The notes: generated by a model not told the origin, from the letters alone. Counted from the first letter of the stretch, positions 34,888 through 43,504 are shown. The stretch: 53,934 bases of DNA from an uncultured Prevotella sp. (GCA_900322175.1 ONYZ01000018.1:1-53934), one strand, 5' to 3'. A program made the numbers and translations.

Positions 34888-34895
34888 TAACTTTG
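34888..34895 (+). promoter_or_regulatory. -7 box TAACTTTG of the Gfo/Idh/MocA gene
   Basis: TAACTTTG, then 18 nt to ATG 34914. Confidence 0.7.
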
Positions 34896-34913
34896 CAGCC
34901 AAATAGGATAATT

Positions 34914-35906
34914 ATGAAGTTATTAAGGTGGGGTTTTATAGGCTGCGGTGATGTTACCGAGAGGAAGAGCGGACCCGCATTCAGCGATGTTGAAGGCTCT
35001 AGTGTTGTGGCAGTGATGAGTCGCACAGAGAAGCATGCTCGCACTTATGCCGTAAAGCATGGTGTAGCCAAGTGGTATACCGATGCACAGGAGATGATTG
35101 ACGATCCTGATGTGAATGCTGTCTATGTGGCCACACCGCCATCCAGTCATGCCACTTACGCCATCATGGCCATGAAAGCCGGTAAACCAGTGTATGTAGA
35201 GAAACCACTGGCTGCCAGTTACGAGGACTGCGCCCGTATCAATCGTATAAGCGAACAGACAGGCGTGCCATGTTTCTGTGCATATTATCGCCGCTATCTG
35301 CCATACTTCCAGAAGGTTCGCGACATAGTGAAAAGCGGAAAGATAGGTAAGATTATCAACGTGCAGATTCGCTATACCGAACCCCCACGACAGGCCGACC
35401 TGGATGCTATCGCCAATCATCAACCACTACCTTGGCGACTGCAACCCGATATCGCCGGAGGTGGCTACTTCTATGATATGGCCCCACATCAGCTCGATAT
35501 ACTGCAAGATATGTTCGGAGTGATTCTCGAGGCTCGCGGTATATGCAGCAATCGTGGCGGACTGTATAAGGCCGAAGACTCCGTGAGCGCATGTTTCCAG
35601 TTCGAAAACGGACTGCCGGGCAGTGGGTCGTGGTGCTACGTGGCCCACGAGAGTGCCCGCGAGGACTGCATCGAGATTATCGGTACCGAGGGACAGGTGA
35701 GCTTCTCAGTGTTCGACTATAACCCTATCCGACTACAGACCACTCAGGGCGAGGAGCGCATCACCGTGCCCAATCCGCCCTACGTGCAGTATCCTATCAT
35801 CAAGAGTGTGATAGAACACCTGCAGGGACTGGGTGTTTGCGAGTGTACCAGTGTATCGGCCACCCCTGTCAACTGGGTGATGGACCGCATTCTGGGTAAA
35901 CTATAA
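34914..35906 (+). CDS. Gfo/Idh/MocA-family NAD(P)-dependent oxidoreductase (330 aa)
   Basis: The Rossmann loop is WGFIGCGDVTERKSGPAF, followed by AVYVATPPSSHATYA and the catalytic-region motif GKPVYVEKPLAAS (EKP). The C-terminal half has GGGYFYDMAPHQLD with the usual Asp-His pair. Such enzymes oxidise or reduce sugars, inositols or their derivatives in the cytoplasm. The ATG at 34914 fits the Rossmann start; the open frame further upstream runs into the promoter. Substrate is unknown. Confidence 0.9.
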   Translation: MKLLRWGFIGCGDVTERKSGPAFSDVEGSSVVAVMSRTEKHARTYAVKHGVAKWYTDAQEMIDDPDVNAVYVATPPSSHATYAIMAMKAGKPVYVEKPLAASYEDCARINRISEQTGVPCFCAYYRRYLPYFQKVRDIVKSGKIGKIINVQIRYTEPPRQADLDAIANHQPLPWRLQPDIAGGGYFYDMAPHQLDILQDMFGVILEARGICSNRGGLYKAEDSVSACFQFENGLPGSGSWCYVAHESAREDCIEIIGTEGQVSFSVFDYNPIRLQTTQGEERITVPNPPYVQYPIIKSVIEHLQGLGVCECTSVSATPVNWVMDRILGKL

Positions 35907-35915
35907 ACAGTGCGT

Positions 35916-37022
35916 ATGAGTAGAAGTCGAGTGCAAGTGTTACTGTTAACGTTGATGATGAGTCTTGGCGCCATTGCTGCCGAGCCTATCGACACGCTTG
36001 CGCTCGATACCGTAAATGCTAAAAAGGAACTGGGTGTTATCCGCCGAACCGTTCGTGGGTTCGACCGTCTGAATGATGAATACATCGAGCCACAGCACTA
36101 CGAGTTTACAGTGATGGGACAGATTACACGTACCTTTGAGAGTTTTACGATTAGAAGCAATGGCCAGAGTGTGCGATTGGCACCCGACGGACTCACCAAG
36201 ATAGGGCCTTACTTCGGTTGGCGGTGGTTCTTTCTGGGCTATACGTTCGATATAAAGAATATCGGCTTCAGTCAGAATGGACTGCGCAAGGAGTTCGACC
36301 TCAGCATCTATTCATCGCAGGTAGGTATCGACCTGTTCTACCGCCGCACTGGCGACGACTATAAGATACGCGATGCACGTCTGGGCTATGGCATCGACGG
36401 ATCGTTGTTCGAGGGTGTGCCCTTCGCTGGCGTCAACGTAGGTATCACTGGTTTCAACGCCTATTACATTTTCAATCACGGACGATTCTCTTACCCTGCG
36501 GCATTCAGTCAGAGCACGTGCCAGAAGATAAGTTGCGGTTCGTGGATGGCTGGTTTGGGATATACCAACAACACCCTCGACATGAACTTTGACAAGTTGG
36601 AACAGACACTGCGTGAGCGTATGGGCTATGATGAGTCGCTCAAACTGGATAGCGGCATGATGTTTAGCGGCATCAAGTATCGCGATTTTATGATAGCAGG
36701 CGGTTATGCCTACAACTGGGTGTTTGCCAAGAACTGGCTGTTCTGTGCCAGTGGACTGGTGGGCCTATGCTATAAGTCGAGCTACGGCGAGATGACCGAC
36801 GATAAGACAGGGTTCACATTCGACAAGGTCAATCTGGATGGCATAGGCCGTTTCGGACTGGTGTTCAACAACACCCGATGGTATGCCGGCTGTAGCGCCA
36901 TCCTGCACACCAACAACTATCGCACCTCGCGATTCGTGGCCAGCAATATCTTTGGCTCGTTCAATGCCTATATAGGCTACAATTTCGTATTGAAGAAGAA
37001 GTATCGTAAAAACAAAGCATGA
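35916..37022 (+). CDS. DUF4421 outer-membrane beta-barrel-like protein (368 aa)
   Basis: A signal peptide (SRVQVLLLTLMMSLGAIAA) precedes aromatic, alternating strands such as GPYFGWRWFFLGYTFDI, EFDLSIYSSQVGIDLFYRR and a C-terminus NAYIGYNFVLKKKY. This matches DUF4421, predicted outer-membrane barrels of Bacteroidetes with unknown role. ATG 35916 is used; a GTG two codons upstream is in frame. It follows the dehydrogenase closely and overlaps the DUF1460 gene by 4 nt. Confidence 0.8.
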   Translation: MSRSRVQVLLLTLMMSLGAIAAEPIDTLALDTVNAKKELGVIRRTVRGFDRLNDEYIEPQHYEFTVMGQITRTFESFTIRSNGQSVRLAPDGLTKIGPYFGWRWFFLGYTFDIKNIGFSQNGLRKEFDLSIYSSQVGIDLFYRRTGDDYKIRDARLGYGIDGSLFEGVPFAGVNVGITGFNAYYIFNHGRFSYPAAFSQSTCQKISCGSWMAGLGYTNNTLDMNFDKLEQTLRERMGYDESLKLDSGMMFSGIKYRDFMIAGGYAYNWVFAKNWLFCASGLVGLCYKSSYGEMTDDKTGFTFDKVNLDGIGRFGLVFNNTRWYAGCSAILHTNNYRTSRFVASNIFGSFNAYIGYNFVLKKKYRKNKA

Positions 37023-37888
37023 TGAAACGTATCATATATATTATAATAGGTATAGCCATGTGTCTGAGCACTAGTGTGGCACGTCTGGGCGATGATGTCA
37101 GGGCGCAGACATCTGACAGCATCACTATCTGCCGACTGCTTACTGAGGCCAAGAAACTGCCTGTCACCACCTGTCTGCCACTGCACTTCGCCCAGAAGTT
37201 CATCGGCATTCCTTATGTGGCAAGTACACTGGAGGGCGACAAGCACGAGCGACTGGTGATAAACACCCGCCAACTGGACTGCACCACACTGGTAGAGACC
37301 GTAACAGCGCTAACGCTCTGTGCGCAGAGTGGACAGTACTCGTGGTTTGCCTATAAGCATATACTTACCGACCTGCGCTATCGTGGTGGCATCATCAATG
37401 GCTACCCCTCGCGCCTGCACTACTTTACCGAGTGGATCACTGACAACACCCGTGCCGGTGTAGTCACTGAGATTCAGATGCCCAATCCGCCGTTTACTGC
37501 CGTGCAGGATGTCAAGGTAAACTATATGAGCACCCATCCGCAGAGTTATCAGTCACTGCGCGAGCATCCTGAGTTCGTAAGTGCCATCACCCAGATGGAG
37601 CGTCAGGTGTCGGGTGCCAAGTATCGCTATATCCCCAAAAGTGCTGTGGGCAATCACAAATTGCTACGCACTGTGATAAAGGATGGCGACATCATCGCCA
37701 TCACGTGTAATAAGGCCGGACTCGACATCGCCCACCTGGGGTTTGCCTTGTGGCGCAATGACGGTCTGCATCTGCTCAACGCATCGCAACTGCACCACAA
37801 GGTGGTGATAGAACCCATGACGATGTATCAGTATCTGCAGAAGCATCCCTCGCATACTGGAATAAGAATAATTAGAATAAATAAGTAA
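37019..37888 (+). CDS. DUF1460 secreted N-acetylmuramoyl-L-alanine amidase-like protein (289 aa)
   Basis: After an N-terminal hydrophobic segment, the motifs FAQKFIGIPYVASTLE, NTRQLDCTTLVETVTAL (nucleophile Cys in LDCTT) and GDIIAITCNKAGLDIAHLGFA (His) define DUF1460, an NlpC/P60-related fold seen in cell-wall amidases. It probably acts on peptidoglycan fragments in the periplasm. Translation is coupled to the DUF4421 gene by ATGATGA. Confidence 0.85.
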   Translation: MMKRIIYIIIGIAMCLSTSVARLGDDVRAQTSDSITICRLLTEAKKLPVTTCLPLHFAQKFIGIPYVASTLEGDKHERLVINTRQLDCTTLVETVTALTLCAQSGQYSWFAYKHILTDLRYRGGIINGYPSRLHYFTEWITDNTRAGVVTEIQMPNPPFTAVQDVKVNYMSTHPQSYQSLREHPEFVSAITQMERQVSGAKYRYIPKSAVGNHKLLRTVIKDGDIIAITCNKAGLDIAHLGFALWRNDGLHLLNASQLHHKVVIEPMTMYQYLQKHPSHTGIRIIRINK

Positions 37889-37911
37889 CTTAACCAAAAA
37901 GGAGAGAAATT

Positions 37912-38304
37912 ATGGAATTACCCGATTTTATGAGTTACGCGAACAAGTTTTCGCAGCCGGAATTTACTGAGAAGATTGCACGTATAGCCAAGCGTGCTGG
38001 TGCTAAACTAGTTTATGCAGCACTTATACTTTACTACACTCTGCAGAGCGACAAGGTGAGCAAGGCCGACAAGGCTATCATCATCGGCGCTCTTGGCTAT
38101 ATGATCAGTCCGCTCGACGTTATCCCCGACGCTATCCCCATCGCCGGACTTACCGACGACCTAGCCGTACTGCTGTATGTGCTCAAGAAGGTGTGGACAG
38201 GCATCGACCCAGAGATAGTAGAGCAAGCTAAGAGCAAGCTGTCGCGCTGGTTCGACGAGGACGAAATAGCCGAAATGGGCAATATCTTCGATTCAGAAGA
38301 ATAA
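37912..38304 (+). CDS. YkvA-family DUF1232 protein (130 aa)
   Basis: The DUF1232 core is visible as KADKAIIIGALGYMISPLDVIPDAIPIAGLTDDLAVL (about residues 52-88), including the conserved PxDxIPD and DD motifs. One or two short membrane helices are predicted. A good ribosome-binding site (GGAGAG) lies 8 nt upstream. Function unknown. The terminator at 38330 closes the unit. Confidence 0.85.
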   Translation: MELPDFMSYANKFSQPEFTEKIARIAKRAGAKLVYAALILYYTLQSDKVSKADKAIIIGALGYMISPLDVIPDAIPIAGLTDDLAVLLYVLKKVWTGIDPEIVEQAKSKLSRWFDEDEIAEMGNIFDSEE

Positions 38305-38329
38305 GCAAGAGCTGTAGAAAAAGAAAAAG

Positions 38330-38352
38330 CCTCCCGATTTGGGAGGTTTTTT
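38330..38352 (+). terminator. Rho-independent terminator after the DUF1232 gene
   Basis: Stem CCTCCC/GGGAGG with loop GATTT and T6. Confidence 0.9.
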
Positions 38353-38356
38353 CGCG

Positions 38357-38428
38357 AGGTGCCTGGCGGATTCGAACCGCCGTGGACGGTTTTGCAGACC
38401 GTAGACTAAGCCACTCATCCAAGGCACC
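38357..38428 (-). tRNA. tRNA-Cys (GCA)
   Basis: The minus strand folds as a cloverleaf: acceptor GGTGCCT/AGGCACC, anticodon arm ACGGT-CTGCAAA-ACCGT with anticodon GCA, and T arm GGCGG-TTCGAAT-CCGCC. CCA is not encoded. A TACCTTTG promoter (38462-38469) reads into it. Confidence 0.95.
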
Positions 38429-38501
38429 ATAATAATGTATAACTTTTCGTAAATGCGGGTGCAAAGGTAGCGAGTTTTTTCGAGACTACCAAATTTTTTT
38501 G

Positions 38502-38690
38502 CTACTTTTTAGTGCAACAGCATGATTTTTTTCGTTTTTCGCACTCTTTTGCCTTATCTTTCATCTCTTTTAGCTGGCATCCGGTGCATCCTTCGCACGG
38601 ATCATCACTCTTCCGTATCCGCTCGTACCCCCACCAAGCGGCATAAATTATCGCCCCGGCCAGGATCAACATCACAATCACCTGCTGCAT
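38502..38690 (-). CDS. FeoB-associated Cys-rich membrane protein-like (62 aa)
   Basis: One N-terminal membrane helix (VIVMLILAGAIIYAAWWGY) is followed by a cytoplasmic Cys-rich tail: DPCEGCTGCQLK and CCCTKK. This is the layout of FeoB-associated small Cys-rich proteins linked to ferrous iron uptake. No feoA/feoB is adjacent. The start at 38690 (MQQVIVML) is chosen over an ATG 3 codons upstream lying in an AT repeat. Confidence 0.75.
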   Translation of the reverse strand: MQQVIVMLILAGAIIYAAWWGYERIRKSDDPCEGCTGCQLKEMKDKAKECEKRKKSCCCTKK

Positions 38691-38722
38691 AATTGTCAAT
38701 TTTCAATTGTCAATTGTCAATT
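38691..38722. repeat. AATTGTCAATT repeat tract
   Basis: Tandem CAATTGT/CAATTTT words between the lipid kinase stop and the small Cys-rich gene; same family as 2110-2150 and 12363-12395. Confidence 0.6.
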
Positions 38723-39760
38723 CTAAAGTTTTGTGAGCTTCCTCAACAAAACTTTATTAATCACCTGAATTCTGTGCCCTTGGCGCTCTATGTCCTCGCG
38801 TACATTATTAATATTATTAAAGAAGTCGCTAAATGCGTTCAGCACGGGGTTAGGCTGTCCTACATCCTCGCTGGCATCAGGATTCACCAGTATCTTGATG
38901 CCCTGCGGCTCCATGTGTACGTCAATTTCGGCGTCGGTCATTATCGGGTCGCCGTCATAGTGTATCGCTCCAGGCTGCTTGCGACTGATATGCAGATTCT
39001 TGGTGCGGAATGTTTTTATTTTAGAGTTGTTGCCCAGCGTCTTCATAAACAGGTCGGCAGCTATCTGTGGAGCATCCAGTGCCGTAAACGGCTCCATCAC
39101 TATCACGTCCATCTCGCCGTCCTTCATCGTTGCGCCTGGGGCTATATACGCATTGTTGCCATACTGCGACGCATTGGCACACGCTATCAGGAAAGCCTTG
39201 TACTTACGAGCTCCAGTGTCGTCGCTCACCTCGTAGGTCTCGGGCTTGTATTTCAGTCCCTCCTTCAGCACGTTCTCCACGTATGTGATAGGTCCGCGCT
39301 TGCCCGCCTCGGCAAACTTCAGCGATATAAACGCATCAAATCCCATGCCGCATGTGCAGAAGAATGGCATGCCATTGATTACACCATAGTCGAACGACTC
39401 TATCTTGCAACTATTGATTATGCCGATAGCCTTCTTGATGTCCATCGGCAGACACAGATGGCGTGCCAGTCCGTTGCCACTGCCACAGGGTACGATGGCC
39501 AGTGCCGTATCAGTGTGTACCAGCGACCTTGCCACCTCGTTCACTGTGCCGTCGCCACCCACGGCCACCACTATGTCGACACCCTCCTTGGCTTTGTTCT
39601 TGGCTATCTCGGCAGCATGTCCGCGATATTCGGTAAAGCATATTTCGGTGCTGAACAGATCTTTGTCCAGTATCTGTTCTATCATTTCGGGTACCTCAGC
39701 TTTCGACGAGGTTCCCGATTTCGGGTTCAGGATGAATGTAATTCTTCTCTTTTTCGTCAT
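38723..39760 (-). CDS. Diacylglycerol kinase-family lipid kinase, YegS/BmrU-like (345 aa)
   Basis: The catalytic domain shows ILNPKSGT, VAVGGDGTVNEVARSL (nucleotide loop GGDGT) and IVPCGSGNGLARHLCLP, as in bacterial DgkB/YegS and sphingosine kinases; AIHYDGDP is the conserved C-terminal motif. It phosphorylates a lipid hydroxyl at the inner membrane face. Its 5' end faces the serine palmitoyltransferase gene, so a sphingoid base or ceramide is a plausible substrate (inference). ATG 39760 sits 9 nt after a TAAATTTG box. Confidence 0.88.
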   Translation of the reverse strand: MTKKRRITFILNPKSGTSSKAEVPEMIEQILDKDLFSTEICFTEYRGHAAEIAKNKAKEGVDIVVAVGGDGTVNEVARSLVHTDTALAIVPCGSGNGLARHLCLPMDIKKAIGIINSCKIESFDYGVINGMPFFCTCGMGFDAFISLKFAEAGKRGPITYVENVLKEGLKYKPETYEVSDDTGARKYKAFLIACANASQYGNNAYIAPGATMKDGEMDVIVMEPFTALDAPQIAADLFMKTLGNNSKIKTFRTKNLHISRKQPGAIHYDGDPIMTDAEIDVHMEPQGIKILVNPDASEDVGQPNPVLNAFSDFFNNINNVREDIERQGHRIQVINKVLLRKLTKL

Positions 39761-39872
39761 AAGCGTGTGCAAATTTACGAATTTTGGACGAGAAAAAGCC
39801 CCAAAAAAGCAATAAATTAGGAAAAAACAATCATTATTTATGATTTTCTTGCACGTTTTACCAAAAAATGTG

Positions 39873-39880
39873 TATCTTTG
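39873..39880 (+). promoter_or_regulatory. -7 box TATCTTTG of the serine palmitoyltransferase gene
   Basis: TATCTTTG about 41 nt before ATG 39922. Confidence 0.7.
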
Positions 39881-39921
39881 CACCCTGAAATTTAAAAATA
39901 AAAAGACTATACCTAATAGGA

Positions 39922-41106
39922 ATGGGACAGTTACAAGAAAGATTCAAGCATTATCGTGAGCCGCAGAAGTTTATGGAGGCTGACGTATATCCTTATTTCC
40001 GCGAGATTGAGGGAAAGCAGGGAACGGAAGTTGAGATGGGTGGCCACAAGGTGCTGATGTTCGGCTCTAATGCCTATACAGGTCTTACTGGCGACCAGCG
40101 TATTATTGATGCAAAGGCTGCGCTTGATAAGTATGGCTCTGGTTGTGCCGGTAGCCGTTTCCTCAACGGAACGCTCGACCTGCACGTCAAGTTGGAAAAG
40201 GAGATTTCAATGTTTATCGGCAAGGACGACTGTCTTTGCCTTTCTACAGGTTTCTCGGTCAATCAGGGCGTCATCCCCGCACTGCTTAGCAAGGACGACT
40301 ACGTGATCTGCGACGATCGCGACCACGCATCTATCGTTGACGGCCGTCGTCTGGCCTTTGCCCGCCAGTTGCACTACAAGCACAATGATATGGCCGACCT
40401 GGAGCGCGTGCTGCAGAAGTTGCCACAGGAGGCTATCAAGCTCATCGTGGTAGATGGCGTGTTCTCTATGGAGGGTGACTTGGCAAATCTGCCAGCTATC
40501 GTAGAGCTTAAGCACAAGTACAACTGCTCTATCATGGTCGACGAGGCTCATGGCATCGGCGTGTTTGGTAAGCAGGGTCGTGGTGTTTGCGATCACTTCG
40601 GACTGACTGACGAGGTCGACCTCATCATGGGTACATTCTCTAAGTCGCTGGCTTCTATCGGTGGTTTCATCGCAGCCGACTGGGATACCATCAACTATCT
40701 GCGCCACACTTGCCGCACTTACATCTTCTCGGCATCTAACACTCCCGCTGCCACAGCCGCAGCTCTCGAGGCTCTGCACATCATCCAGCAGGAGCCAGAG
40801 CGCATCCAGGCTCTTTGGGATGTTACCAACTATGCCTTGAAGCGCTTCCGCGAGGAAGGATTCGAGATCGGCGAGACCGAGAGTCCTATTATACCTCTAT
40901 ACGTGCGCGATGTAGATAAGACATTCCTGGTAACCGCATTAGCATTCAAGGCTGGTGTGTTTATCAATCCCGTAATACCACCTGCATGTGCTCCACAGGA
41001 CACACTGGTGCGCTACGCCCTGATGGCAACTCACACTAAGGAACAGGTTGACCGTTCGGTAGTTGCCCTCAAGAAGATATTCGTAGAGCAGGGAATTATT
41101 AAGTAG
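39922..41106 (+). CDS. spt: Serine palmitoyltransferase, alpha-oxoamine synthase family (394 aa)
   Basis: A PLP enzyme that joins serine and a long-chain acyl-CoA/ACP to give 3-ketosphinganine, the entry to sphingolipids. Motifs: GSGCAGSRFLNGTLDLHVKLE, DEAHGIGVFGKQGRG and the PLP-lysine site GTFSKSLASIGGF; N-terminal YPYFREIEG is typical of Bacteroidetes SPT rather than KBL or BioF. Sphingolipid production is a hallmark of Bacteroidales. KBL or BioF activity cannot be excluded by reading alone. It has its own promoter and terminator. Confidence 0.88.
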   Translation: MGQLQERFKHYREPQKFMEADVYPYFREIEGKQGTEVEMGGHKVLMFGSNAYTGLTGDQRIIDAKAALDKYGSGCAGSRFLNGTLDLHVKLEKEISMFIGKDDCLCLSTGFSVNQGVIPALLSKDDYVICDDRDHASIVDGRRLAFARQLHYKHNDMADLERVLQKLPQEAIKLIVVDGVFSMEGDLANLPAIVELKHKYNCSIMVDEAHGIGVFGKQGRGVCDHFGLTDEVDLIMGTFSKSLASIGGFIAADWDTINYLRHTCRTYIFSASNTPAATAAALEALHIIQQEPERIQALWDVTNYALKRFREEGFEIGETESPIIPLYVRDVDKTFLVTALAFKAGVFINPVIPPACAPQDTLVRYALMATHTKEQVDRSVVALKKIFVEQGIIK

Positions 41107-41146
41107 TTAAGAGTTAAGAATTAAGAGAATTCAGATATTATAATTA

Positions 41147-41172
41147 AGCCTTCCGGATTGGGAGGCTTTTTT
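41147..41172 (+). terminator. Terminator after the serine palmitoyltransferase gene
   Basis: Stem AGCCTTCC/GGGAGGCT (one G-T pair) followed by T6. Confidence 0.85.
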
Positions 41173-41266
41173 GTGTTTTTGAAGGCGTGAAGATGCTTGT
41201 TTGTTAAAATGTGCTAACAAAAAGCACTTTTGGACATTAATCTTCTTTTGTTTCAAAAAATCTTCG

Positions 41267-41274
41267 TACCTTTG
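41267..41274 (+). promoter_or_regulatory. tRNA-Pro promoter -7 box TACCTTTG
   Basis: TACCTTTG 22 nt before the tRNA 5' end. Confidence 0.75.
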
Positions 41275-41296
41275 CACCCGCAAAACAGAAAACCAC

Positions 41297-41372
41297 CGAG
41301 GTGTAGCGCAGTTGGTAGCGTTCCTGGTTTGGGACCAGGCTGTCGCAGGTTCGAGTCCTGTCACCTCGACCA
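41297..41372 (+). tRNA. tRNA-Pro (TGG), with encoded CCA
   Basis: Acceptor CGAGGTG/CACCTCG, anticodon stem CCTGG-TTTGGGA-CCAGG with anticodon TGG, T arm GCAGG-TTCGAGT-CCTGT. The discriminator A is followed by CCA. The plasmid-like block begins directly downstream, so this tRNA is a likely integration site. Confidence 0.95.
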
Positions 41373-41387
41373 CCCATGTGGAAAGAG

Positions 41388-41422
41388 TCCGCTGACTTAC
41401 AATAAGTTAGCGGATTTTTTTT
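41388..41422 (+). terminator. Terminator after tRNA-Pro
   Basis: Stem TCCGCTgACTT/AAGTtAGCGGA with ACAAT loop and T8. Confidence 0.9.
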
Positions 41423-41427
41423 GCCAG

Positions 41428-41668
41428 CGTCCCGAAAATTTCGTTTTTCTTTACATATTTTTGGGACGATTTTGGGACGCAAGGCGGGTGTACTCTAACC
41501 CTAACATGTCCTAAATGATAAAATCATTTTACATTACAATATAGTTACTTAACATAATTATTTGATTTTTAACGTCCTTTTTCGATTTTACCGCCAAAAT
41601 CGACAGATTTTTGCCTTATTAACCGCTTCATGTTATTGCAGAAATGTGCAGATGATGGTTAGCGTCCC
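41428..41668. repeat. GCGTCCC arm-site-like repeats
   Basis: GCGTCCC followed by an A-rich run occurs at 41428 and 41662; the inverted form GGGACG(A/C) occurs at 41463 and 41474. The four sites lie within 240 bp of the tRNA end, as integrase arm sites do. Confidence 0.4.
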
Positions 41669-41858
41669 AAAAATCTAAAAATCTATCATTGCAGTAAAAT
41701 GCAGGTTTTTGCAGTAGATAGTTGTAATAATCCTTCTTTTTACATTAGTTCAGTAGTGTACGTGATGCAGATTTCTTCATGTTATTGCAGTTCTATGCAT
41801 GTAATAGTGCATCCCCTCTTTAAGAATAGTGCAGGGAAATGCAGACGAATGCAGTCTT
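41626..41858. repeat. Cluster of bipartite TTGCAG-N4-TGCAG repeats
   Basis: CTTCATGTTATTGCAG occurs twice exactly (41626 and 41775). Related bipartite copies: ATTGCAGaaatGTGCAG (41634), ATTGCAGtaaaATGCAG (41688), ATTGCAGttctATGCAT (41783), AGTGCAGggaaATGCAG (41828). Further TGCAG words fill the gaps. No gene is visible between tRNA-Pro and the rep gene end. Confidence 0.6.
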
Positions 41859-41920
41859 CTGCATAATAGGGTTTTCAAGTGCGCTAAACAACACTCAGGC
41901 TTGCAATCACAATGTTTTGA

Positions 41921-41944
41921 GAAAAAAAGGCCGACGCAAGCGTC
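41921..41944 (-). terminator. Terminator of the rep gene
   Basis: On minus, GACGC-TT-GCGTC, GGCC and then T7. Confidence 0.75.
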
Positions 41945-42038
41945 TTCTTCCCTTTCGATTGCTTTATTTTCCAGATTTGCACCCTGGGATAGGAAGACCT
42001 GCTATCGGCACCTTATTAATTATATGTTTAAAAGAAAG

Positions 42039-43328
42039 TTATCTGAAAAGCTCCTCCTGCCTATAAACCTGCTTGTAGTTCTTGGGTGGCTTTATAGACC
42101 AGCCGTATTCCTTCAGATTCTCCTGGAGGGCGTATTCTATGATGTTATTCCGCTTATATTGCTTCTTTGCCTTGCTGAACTTCGGCTGCTTTTCCTTCTC
42201 CAGAATCACCTGAATAACCTGTGTATAACAGTCTCTGCATTGCCTGGCCTCACGGTTGATGGCTGCCATATAGTACGTCAACTCCCGTTTGCTGAGATAC
42301 TTTGAGAGCAGCGAGAGTACGATCTCCTCCTGATGGTCTGCGCCATAGAACACATTTGCGTGTAGCTTCTGCTGTGGTGTTTTCCTGGTTTTTTCCACGT
42401 ATGGCGGCTCATAGGGGTACAAATCTTCGTCGCCCTTCTGCCAAGGCCTGCACAGCCCATCTTTCGGATTCTCCCGTGTGTAGATGTAGATGATAATTGA
42501 TGATGTCTTGCCTCCGATTCCCTTTCTTGGCCCTGCCTGAAAGTCGAACCATACGTTGGAGGCATGAAACAGATACAGGTCGTACAGCTCGTTCTGGGCT
42601 ACCTGAAGGATGTTGCTCCTGATGTCCTTATAACTTTCGTACGACGATTCCTGTAGCACCTTGCCAGTCTTCTTATCCCTGATTTCATTCAGGTTGAAAA
42701 GCACCCGGAAATGATCCATTCCTATTGGCACCACGCGCTTCTTATACACATTGCCCGTCGTTTCCTCCTGGCCGTCGCTATATCGGTAGTCACCGCCGTA
42801 CTTGCAGCACAACTCATACAGCTTCTGCGTATATTTCGACCTCAGCCGCATGGCCGTCCCAAGGTCGAAGCTTGTGAAGTTCTGCGTCAGATTGATCAGC
42901 AACGGCATAATCTCCGGCGAAATTCGGATGGCGTACAGTTCCTGCTCCTCGTCGTAGAAGAACGTATCTACCCAATGGATTCGTCCTACTATGACCTTTC
43001 CGTCGGCTTTACGATAAGTGATTGGGAAGAACTTCATGCCCAGTGCCGTCAGCACCTCATAGGTGTATCTTATATTCTTCGAACCGCCGATTTCACCCAA
43101 GTCACGGTCGGTCATATAGAAGTACAACTCCTTCCAGTTGTCAGGCACGCCTAGGTCGTTCTCCAGAAACTTATGCTTCACTACGCCAGTAATGAAATAC
43201 ATCACCCGCCGCTCCATCAGGCTGCAGGAGATGGGTGAACTGATCAGGTCGTTACTCCAGGTTACATTCTCATGTTGTATCGAGGCAAGTTCATTTTGCC
43301 TGTATATCTCTTTTCTCTGCCGAGGCAT
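42039..43328 (-). CDS. Plasmid replication initiator, Rep_3/RepB family (429 aa)
   Basis: The N-terminus (IYRQNELASIQHENVTWSND...LMERRVMYFITGVV) and the central winged-helix region (LRSKYTQKLYELCCKYG; PIGMDHFRVLFNL) match Rep_3 initiators that bind iterons to start theta replication. A basic tail (KAKKQYKRNNIIEYAL) ends it. Five iterons and an AT-rich tract lie 230-470 bp upstream of the start, and the promoter at 43497-43504 lies between, so autoregulation is likely. Finding it beside a chromosomal tRNA implies an integrated plasmid or a replicating integrative element. Confidence 0.88.
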   Translation of the reverse strand: MPRQRKEIYRQNELASIQHENVTWSNDLISSPISCSLMERRVMYFITGVVKHKFLENDLGVPDNWKELYFYMTDRDLGEIGGSKNIRYTYEVLTALGMKFFPITYRKADGKVIVGRIHWVDTFFYDEEQELYAIRISPEIMPLLINLTQNFTSFDLGTAMRLRSKYTQKLYELCCKYGGDYRYSDGQEETTGNVYKKRVVPIGMDHFRVLFNLNEIRDKKTGKVLQESSYESYKDIRSNILQVAQNELYDLYLFHASNVWFDFQAGPRKGIGGKTSSIIIYIYTRENPKDGLCRPWQKGDEDLYPYEPPYVEKTRKTPQQKLHANVFYGADHQEEIVLSLLSKYLSKRELTYYMAAINREARQCRDCYTQVIQVILEKEKQPKFSKAKKQYKRNNIIEYALQENLKEYGWSIKPPKNYKQVYRQEELFR

Positions 43329-43371
43329 AATCTACTTTGCTATTGCCGTATTTACGGGATTCATCATTCAT
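43291..43371 (-). CDS. Possible 26-codon leader ORF overlapping the rep start
   Basis: ATG at 43371 opens MNDESRKYGNSKVDYASAEK, then RDIQAK, stop at 43291. It overlaps the first 38 bp of rep in another frame. Leader peptides control rep translation in several plasmid families; coding is unproven. Confidence 0.3.
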   Translation of the reverse strand: MNDESRKYGNSKVDYASAEKRDIQAK

Positions 43372-43496
43372 GCTTTGCTTCTGCCCGACGGATGCCCATG
43401 CTACCAGCCTGCCGCTGTTGCACACTAATCCGTCAAGGTTCTTGTTACGAAATCAAAGTAAAGCACAAATTAAAGTCGTCCGTAACTAAGACGCTG

Positions 43497-43504
43497 CAAA
43501 GATA
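43497..43504 (-). promoter_or_regulatory. rep promoter -7 box TATCTTTG
   Basis: TATCTTTG on minus, giving a rep leader of about 165 nt. Confidence 0.6.

Noticed and set aside
38693-39820. 375-codon open frame on plus strand
   Set aside because: Lies opposite the lipid kinase with its GGDGT motif; no recognisable domain.
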